Position numbers and translations under genes: made by a program | Origin: Serinicoccus profundi | GTDB lineage: Bacteria; Actinomycetota; Actinomycetes; Actinomycetales; Dermatophilaceae | NCBI RefSeq assembly: GCF_008001015.1 | Contig: NZ_CP042862.1 | Coordinates: 1,860,001-1,924,000, forward strand | DNA length: 64,000 nucleotides | Direction: 5' to 3' | The notes under the pieces: generated by a model | What the model was told of the DNA's origin: nothing | What the model saw: the letters and a program-made list of their open reading frames with translations, nothing else | Database searches by the model: none | Shown: one piece after another, positions 55,126-64,000 of the stretch | Layout of the letters: every line of letters starts with the position of its first letter | Position numbering within the stretch: the first letter of the stretch is position 1

Positions 55126-55942
55126 CACGGCTGGCGCGGGTGGCGGCCGAGGCGTGCAGGCAGACGGTTGCCGCCATCGCGAGGTTGAGCGACTCGGCCC
55201 GGGCGATGGGGATCGACACGACCTGGTCGCAGCCGTCCAGGACCTCGGGAGCCAGGCCCCAGGCCTCGTTGCCCATCACCCAGGCGTGCGTGCCGCTCAG
55301 GTCGGCATCGGGCAGGGGCGTGGAGCCCGAGCCGTCGGCCGCGAGCAACCGGATCCCCCGCTCCCGGCAGGCCTCGAGCAGCTCCGCCACGGGTATGCCG
55401 ATGCTCACCGGCAGGTGGAAGAGCGCGCCCACGGTGGAGCGCACGACCTTGGGGTTGTAGACGTCAACAGACGCATCACTCACGAGGACCGCGGCCGCCC
55501 CGAAAGCACTGGCCCCGCGCAGCACCGTGCCGGCGTTGCCGGGGTCGCGCACGTGAGTGAGGACGACCACGGTGTCACCGTCGCCGATGGCGTCCAGCAC
55601 GTCCGGGAGCGGTGCGTCCACGCGGTCGGCCACGGCCACCATGCCCTGGGGGGCGCCGGTGTCGGCCATGGCGGCGAGCACCTCCTCGGTGCACGTCCAG
55701 ATCGGCACGCCCGCGGCCAGCGCCACGTCGGCGATCTCGGCGTGCCGCTCCTCGGCGGTGGCGGTGAGGTAGAGCGCCCGGGCGGCGGAGGCGGCATACC
55801 CCAGGAGTTCGCGCACCGCCTGCGGTCCCTCGACCAGGAACGTGCCGGACCGCTCCCGGGCAGCACGACGCCCCAGCGCCGCGACCTGCTTGACGCGCTC
55901 GCTGCGAGGGTTGCTCAGCAGCGGACGGTCAGCCGCGCTCAT
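55115..55942 (-). CDS. TrmH/SpoU family RNA 2'-O-methyltransferase
   Basis: 275 aa. SPOUT motifs: HVRDPGNAGTVLRGASAFGA (motif 1), HAWVMGNEAWGL (motif 2) and IPIARAESLNLAMAATVCLH (motif 3). N-terminal L30e-like substrate domain [20 protein letters not shown]. Position after rplT equals Mtb Rv1644 (TsnR), so a 23S rRNA target is likely. ATG 55942 begins MSAADRPLLSNP; the longer frame upstream overlaps rplT antisense to sense and is rejected. Confidence 0.9.
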   Translation of the reverse strand: MSAADRPLLSNPRSERVKQVAALGRRAARERSGTFLVEGPQAVRELLGYAASAARALYLTATAEERHAEIADVALAAGVPIWTCTEEVLAAMADTGAPQGMVAVADRVDAPLPDVLDAIGDGDTVVVLTHVRDPGNAGTVLRGASAFGAAAVLVSDASVDVYNPKVVRSTVGALFHLPVSIGIPVAELLEACRERGIRLLAADGSGSTPLPDADLSGTHAWVMGNEAWGLAPEVLDGCDQVVSIPIARAESLNLAMAATVCLHASAATRASRARR

Positions 55943-55976
55943 GCGCTGGGGCGTCGTGGGGTGCCGTGGGCGAGGC

Positions 55977-56357
55977 TCAGGCGGCGGACTCGGCGCCGGC
56001 CGCCGGGACGTTGGCCCGGGACATCTCCACCAGAGCCGTGAAGGCGGCCTCGTCGTGCACCGCGAGCTCGGCGAGCATGCGGCGGTCAACCTCGACACCG
56101 GCGGCCTTGAGGCCCTGGATGAACCGGTTGTAGGTCATGCCGTTGGCGCGGGCGCCGGCGTTGATGCGCTGGATCCAGAGGCGACGGAAGTCACCCTTGC
56201 GGGCCCGGCGGTCGTTGTAGCTGTAGACCAGGCTGTGGGTGACCTGCTCCTTGGCCTTGCGGTAGAGCCTGCTGCGCTGCCCGCGGTAACCGCTGGCGCG
56301 CTCCAGGACGACCCGACGCTTCTTGTGGGCGTTGACCGCCCGCTTCACGCGTGCCAC
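55977..56357 (-). CDS. rplT: 50S ribosomal protein L20
   Basis: 126 aa. [20 protein letters not shown] and [24 protein letters not shown] are diagnostic, split here as [12 protein letters not shown] then [12 protein letters not shown]. 23S-binding assembly protein. Short Ala-rich C-terminal extension. Third gene of infC-rpmI-rplT, 56 bp after rpmI. Confidence 0.97.
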   Translation of the reverse strand: MARVKRAVNAHKKRRVVLERASGYRGQRSRLYRKAKEQVTHSLVYSYNDRRARKGDFRRLWIQRINAGARANGMTYNRFIQGLKAAGVEVDRRMLAELAVHDEAAFTALVEMSRANVPAAGAESAA

Positions 56358-56413
56358 GTGAGTACTCCTTGACTAGTTCTTCAGGGGGGTGAGTTCGAGG
56401 GGGAGGATCCCGG

Positions 56414-56608
56414 TCAGAGACCGAGCATCTTCTTGACCTTGCGGACGTCGCTGGGCGCGACCTCCTTGTCGTTCACGAGCCGGCGCGCGGCCTGGCTCGT
56501 GCGCTCCTGGAACTTGTGCACGTGGCGCGCACGCTGGTGCATGATCTTGCCGGTGCCGGTGACGCGGAAACGCTTCTTGGCGCCGCTGTGGGTCTTCATC
56601 TTCGGCAT
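56414..56608 (-). CDS. rpmI: 50S ribosomal protein L35
   Basis: 64 aa, full length. [20 protein letters not shown] at the start and [20 protein letters not shown] at the end match L35. AAGGAGAT lies before the ATG. Second gene of infC-rpmI-rplT, 102 bp after infC. Confidence 0.97.
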   Translation of the reverse strand: MPKMKTHSGAKKRFRVTGTGKIMHQRARHVHKFQERTSQAARRLVNDKEVAPSDVRKVKKMLGL

Positions 56609-56710
56609 GAGCCGATCTCCTTACGTCCTTCGTCTCGCCCGGGGTGCCGGGCGGTGTTCTGGGGGTATGCCGTCGGTCAGGGCCGTGAGCACGGGTGCTC
56701 GGCCCGTGAT

Positions 56711-57325
56711 TCACGGGGTGTCGGTCGCCAGGGTGGTCTCGTCGACGCTCACGTCGGCGGGCTGCTCGTCGTGGGCGCGCTCGGCGTCACGGCGCTTGGC
56801 CTGCCGCACCTGGGCCTTCTTGGCGGTGGGTCCGAGCACCATGACCATGTTGCGGCCGTCCTGCTTGGGCGCGCTCTCCACGTGACCCAGCTCGATGACG
56901 TCCTCGGCCAGTCGCTGCAGCAGCCGGAATCCGAGCTCGGGACGCGACTGCTCGCGCCCGCGGAACATGATGGTGACCTTGACCTTGTCGCCGGCCTTGA
57001 GGAAGCGGACGACGTGGCCCTTCTTGGTGCCGTAGTCGTGGTCGTCGATCTTGGGGCGGAGCTTGATCTCCTTGATGACCGTGTTGACCTGGTTCTTCCG
57101 TGCTTCCCTGGCCTTCATGGCGGCTTCGTACTTGAACTTGCCGTAGTCCATGAGCTTGGCGACCGGAGGGCGCGCCATCGGGGCCACCTCGACTAGGTCG
57201 AGGTCGGCCTCGGCCGCCAGTCGCAGCGCGTCCTCGACGCGCACGATGCCGACCTGTTCCCCGTTGGGGCCCACCAACCGCACTTCCGGGACCCGGATGC
57301 GGTCGTTGATGCGAGGCTCGCTGAT
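56711..57325 (-). CDS. infC: Translation initiation factor IF-3 (ATC start)
   Basis: 204 aa. N domain [20 protein letters not shown], linker [21 protein letters not shown] domain [17 protein letters not shown]. The start is the rare codon ATC at 57325 ([12 protein letters not shown]), with AGGAG (57337-57333) 7 nt upstream; no ATG or GTG fits. Rare start codons are typical of infC and let IF-3 repress its own translation. The longer upstream frame to 57460 is Arg/Ser-rich leader. A 25-residue acidic tail follows the C domain. Confidence 0.95.
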   Translation of the reverse strand: MSEPRINDRIRVPEVRLVGPNGEQVGIVRVEDALRLAAEADLDLVEVAPMARPPVAKLMDYGKFKYEAAMKAREARKNQVNTVIKEIKLRPKIDDHDYGTKKGHVVRFLKAGDKVKVTIMFRGREQSRPELGFRLLQRLAEDVIELGHVESAPKQDGRNMVMVLGPTAKKAQVRQAKRRDAERAHDEQPADVSVDETTLATDTP

Positions 57326-57560
57326 GTGCCTGCTCCTTCGTCGTCGTGTCCTGACCCCCAGGCACCAGAAAGGCCTCCTGGCACCGGGTGCGCAAGAGGC
57401 CGACGACGACGGTCCACGCCAGGTATGCGCGTGGGCGCCGCACTCGCTCCGTGCGGACACGGCGCGAGACCAGGACCCGGCGACCTCTCGGTCATCGCGG
57501 GTGGAGGCGAAGGCCTCTCTTGCACGTCGGGCGTGCGAACGCCCGACTGGTCAAGTCACC
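57326..57560 (-). promoter_or_regulatory. infC leader with terminator-like hairpin
   Basis: About 230 nt leader. Bases 57401-57372 form GGCCTC ... GAGGCC with an inner GCAC-CCG-GTGC stem, followed by TTTCT, which looks like an attenuator. Operons of infC-rpmI-rplT commonly have such L20-responsive leaders. A possible -10 TACCCT is at 57566-57561, without a good -35. Confidence 0.5.
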
Positions 57561-57573
57561 AGGGTAGCAGACG

Positions 57574-57610
57574 GCGGTGGCCCGCCCCGAACGTCGGGAC
57601 GGGCCACCGC
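57574..57610 (-). terminator. Terminator of the subtilase gene
   Basis: 17-bp stem 57574-57590 with 57594-57610, one G-U pair, 3-nt loop. It lies about 30 nt after the stop of the protease gene and right before the infC leader. Confidence 0.75.
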
Positions 57611-57642
57611 GCTCCGCGTCGACCGGTGAGGTCAGCGCGCGG

Positions 57643-62022
<4,380 letters not shown>

Positions 62023-62270
62023 GTCCCTCTTCCTTGAGAGCATCGTTGTCCCGACCCGGCGGTCCCGCCGGTTCGTCACTGCGTCGCCCAGGGCCGCCCC
62101 ACGCGGCCTACCACCCTCCCCACGTCCGCCCGTGGTCCGCACCGGGACGTTCTGTCCCGGTGCCCCTCGACCCTAGGGAGGGGCGCTCGTGGAGGGCAAC
62201 GAACTTGACGCACTCCATACCAAACCTTTGCCGCAGGCAGACCGGAGCCGGCGCCACGCCGCGTCGTGCA

Positions 62271-62285
62271 CTTGAATCATTCAAG
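62271..62285. promoter_or_regulatory. Fur/PerR-like operator before furA
   Basis: CTTGAATCATTCAAG, a perfect 7-1-7 palindrome, ends 21 bp before the furA ATG. The size and symmetry fit Fur-family boxes (7-1-7). Autoregulation of furA-katA is expected, as in mycobacteria and Streptomyces. The rest of 62023-62270 has no gene. Confidence 0.75.
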
Positions 62286-62306
62286 ATTTCGTGATCGGGT
62301 GAGCCC

Positions 62307-62765
62307 ATGACCTCGACCACCGCGCCACCCGCCGCCGCCCTCCGGGCCGCTGGTCTCCGGGTGACGTCGCCGCGGCTGGCGGTGCTCGACACGCTCGAGC
62401 GCCACCCGCACGTGGAGGCGGCGGAGGTCGTCCACCTCACCCGCGCCCGACACCAGGGCGTCTCCGTCCAAGGGGTGTATGACGTGCTGGCCGCCCTCAC
62501 GGCGGCGCGCCTGGTGCGTCGCATCGAGCCGGCGCACGCGGTCGCCCGCTACGAGCTGGACCGGGGTGATAATCACCACCACGTCGTCTGTCGCGACTGC
62601 GACGTGCTGGTGGACGTGCCCTGCCCCGTCGGGTCGGCGCCCTGCCTCGATCCGGCCGGGGCCCAGTCCCTCGGGTTCACGGTGGACGAGGCCGAGGTCA
62701 TCTACTGGGGGCGGTGCCCGCAGTGCCAGAACACCACCGACAGCACGACGAAGGAGAAGCCATGA
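62307..62765 (+). CDS. furA: Fur family regulator, FurA/PerR-like
   Basis: 152 aa. Winged helix [20 protein letters not shown] and [20 protein letters not shown]; metal site [11 protein letters not shown]; two CxxC pairs (CRDC, CPQC) for structural zinc. In this group regulators next to catalase sense peroxide through metal-catalysed oxidation. The ATG overlaps nothing upstream; the stop overlaps katA as ATGA, so regulator and catalase are coexpressed. Confidence 0.93.
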   Translation: MTSTTAPPAAALRAAGLRVTSPRLAVLDTLERHPHVEAAEVVHLTRARHQGVSVQGVYDVLAALTAARLVRRIEPAHAVARYELDRGDNHHHVVCRDCDVLVDVPCPVGSAPCLDPAGAQSLGFTVDEAEVIYWGRCPQCQNTTDSTTKEKP

Positions 62766-64000
62766 GCAGTCATCCCGGCTACGTCAATGCCGAGCACAGC
62801 GGTGAGGGGGTGGCCCCCGAGGGGTCGACCACCAGCAACGGCGCGCCCAACGACTCCGACCGCAACAGCCTGTCGGTCGGCGCCAACGGTCCGCTCCTCC
62901 TGCACGACGTGACCCTCATCGAGAACCTCGCGCACTTCGACCGCGAGAAGGTGCCGGAGCGACTGCCGCACGCCAAGGGGTCGGGCGCCTTCGGCGTCTT
63001 CGAGACCACCGAGGACGTCTCGGCCTACACCAAGGCCGGGATCTTCCAGCAGGGCGCGAGCAGCGAGGTCATCACCCGCTTCTCCACCGTCGCCGGTGAG
63101 CAGGGCTCCCCCGACACCTGGCGCGACGTCCGCGGCTTCTCGGTGCGCCTCTACACCGACGAGGGCAACCTCGACATCGTCGGCAACAACACCCCGGTGT
63201 TCTTCGTCCGCGACCCCATGAAGTTCCCCAACTTCATCCGCTCGCAGCGGCGGATGCCCGACAGCGGCCTGCGCTCGCCCAACATGCAGTGGGACTTCTG
63301 GACCGCCAACCCCGAGTCCGCGCACCAGGTCAGCTACCTCATGGGCGACCGCGGCCTGCCGCGCACGTGGCGCGAGATGAACGGCTACTCCTCCCACACC
63401 TACATGTGGGTCAACGAGTCGGGTGAGCGCTTCTGGGTGAAGTACCACTGGCACAGCGACCAGGGTGTGGCCAACATCACCAACGAGGAGGCGGAGCGCC
63501 TCGCCGGGGCCGACGCCGACCACCACCGTCGCGACCTCTTCGAGGCCATCGACCGGGGTGACCACCCGAGCTGGACGCTGTCGGTGCAGGTCATGCCCTA
63601 CGACGAGGCCAAGACCTACCGCTACAACCCGTTCGACCTCACCAAGGTGTGGCCGCACGCCGACTACCCGCTCGTCAAGGTCGGCCGGATGACCCTCAAC
63701 CGCAACCCAGAGAACTGGTTCGCCCAGATCGAGCAGGTGGCCTTCAGCCCCTCCAACCAGGTCCGCGGCACCGGCGTCTCCCCCGACAAGATGCTGCTGG
63801 CCCGGGTCTTCTCCTACCCGGACGCCCAGCGGCACCGCATCGGCGCCAACTTCACCCACCTGCCGGTGAACCAGCCCAAGACCCAGGTCAACGCCTACCA
63901 GTTCGACGGCCCCATGGCCTACCTCCACTCGGGCAGCCAGCCGACGTATGCCACCAACGCCTACGGGCGTCCGTGGTCGGACACCACCGGCCCGGTGGAG
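62762..64000 (+). CDS. katA: Heme catalase (clade 3 type), truncated by window end
   Basis: First 413 codons; the end is missing. Monofunctional catalase that removes hydrogen peroxide. Catalytic His in [15 protein letters not shown], Asn in [18 protein letters not shown] and the proximal heme Tyr in [17 protein letters not shown] are present. A 40-residue Ser/Gly/Asn N-tail precedes the core. ATG 62762 overlaps furA as ATGA. No KatG signature, so unlike mycobacterial furA-katG it pairs FurA with a monofunctional catalase. Confidence 0.96.
   Translation, partial: MSSHPGYVNAEHSGEGVAPEGSTTSNGAPNDSDRNSLSVGANGPLLLHDVTLIENLAHFDREKVPERLPHAKGSGAFGVFETTEDVSAYTKAGIFQQGASSEVITRFSTVAGEQGSPDTWRDVRGFSVRLYTDEGNLDIVGNNTPVFFVRDPMKFPNFIRSQRRMPDSGLRSPNMQWDFWTANPESAHQVSYLMGDRGLPRTWREMNGYSSHTYMWVNESGERFWVKYHWHSDQGVANITNEEAERLAGADADHHRRDLFEAIDRGDHPSWTLSVQVMPYDEAKTYRYNPFDLTKVWPHADYPLVKVGRMTLNRNPENWFAQIEQVAFSPSNQVRGTGVSPDKMLLARVFSYPDAQRHRIGANFTHLPVNQPKTQVNAYQFDGPMAYLHSGSQPTYATNAYGRPWSDTTGPVE

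Noticed and set aside
57373-57460. Longer N-terminus of IF-3 from 57460
   Set aside because: Arg/Ser-rich translation of the structured leader; the ATC with ideal ribosome binding site matches family N-termini.

Overview
This is a 64 kb stretch of a high-GC actinobacterial chromosome. The gene content and order (infC-rpmI-rplT-tsnR/rlmB, pheST, argR-argH-mpg-tyrS, the TPR-HAD-tlyA-nadK-recN-steA-steB-pyrG cluster, alaS-ruvX-mltG-aro, efp-nusB-pyrR-pyrB-pyrC-carA-carB) match the conserved actinobacterial housekeeping layout. I infer a Micrococcales member, possibly Intrasporangiaceae or a relative, but the family is a guess. Almost everything is on the minus strand; the exceptions are an FMN/glutamate-synthase-like gene, a four-gene accessory patch, an AbiEi/DUF559-like gene and furA-katA.

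Layout, left to right. 1-4.7 kb: pyrimidine operon pyrR-pyrB-pyrC-carA-carB, with a PyrR-binding loop next to the pyrR ribosome binding site. 4.9-5.8 kb: nusB and efp. 6.0-7.6 kb: FMN-binding glutamate-synthase-family gene. 7.6-7.9 kb: 52-bp repeat array. 7.9-16.9 kb: alaS-ruvX-mltG-aroE-prepilin peptidase-aroC-aroK-aroB. 17.0-18.4 kb: rarA. 18.4-22.1 kb (plus strand): GNAT, an unknown ORF, a divergent IscA/HesB-like protein and a DUF222/HNH (13E12-type) protein behind an SOS-box promoter. 22.3-26.7 kb: aspS with a T-box leader, a Nudix hydrolase, pyrG. 26.8-38.6 kb: a tightly overlapping operon TPR-HAD-small ORF-tlyA-nadK-recN-steA-steB-MraY-like-murJ-glycosyltransferase. 38.7-44.4 kb: one 16S-23S-5S operon with two promoters and no spacer tRNA. 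44.4-48.3 kb: tyrS, mpg, argH, argR with ARG operators. 48.4-53.7 kb: phosphotransferase, SDR, pheT, pheS. 53.8-55.1 kb: AbiEi/DUF559-like gene bracketed by 52-bp repeats. 55.1-57.3 kb: TrmH-type methyltransferase, rplT, rpmI, infC (ATC start). 57.6-62.0 kb: secreted 1459-residue subtilase. 62.3-64.0 kb: furA-katA.

The work of the window is core metabolism (UMP/CTP, chorismate, arginine), four aminoacyl-tRNA synthetases, rRNA, and envelope/division (MltG, SteAB, MurJ). Control is visible as RNA elements (PyrR loop, T-box, infC leader) and DNA operators (SOS box, ARG boxes, Fur-like palindrome).

The sequence carries about eight single frameshifts, six of them between 7.3 and 9.7 kb. They lie mostly in G/C runs of genes expected to be essential, so I read them as sequence errors, not gene decay. 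I found no CRISPR array, tRNA, transposase or prophage. The most interesting signals are the aspS T-box, the dispersed 52-bp repeat family (including inverted copies around a nuclease-like gene), a chromosome-wide excess of the word GCATAC, and the degenerate IscA-like protein next to an SOS-controlled HNH gene.
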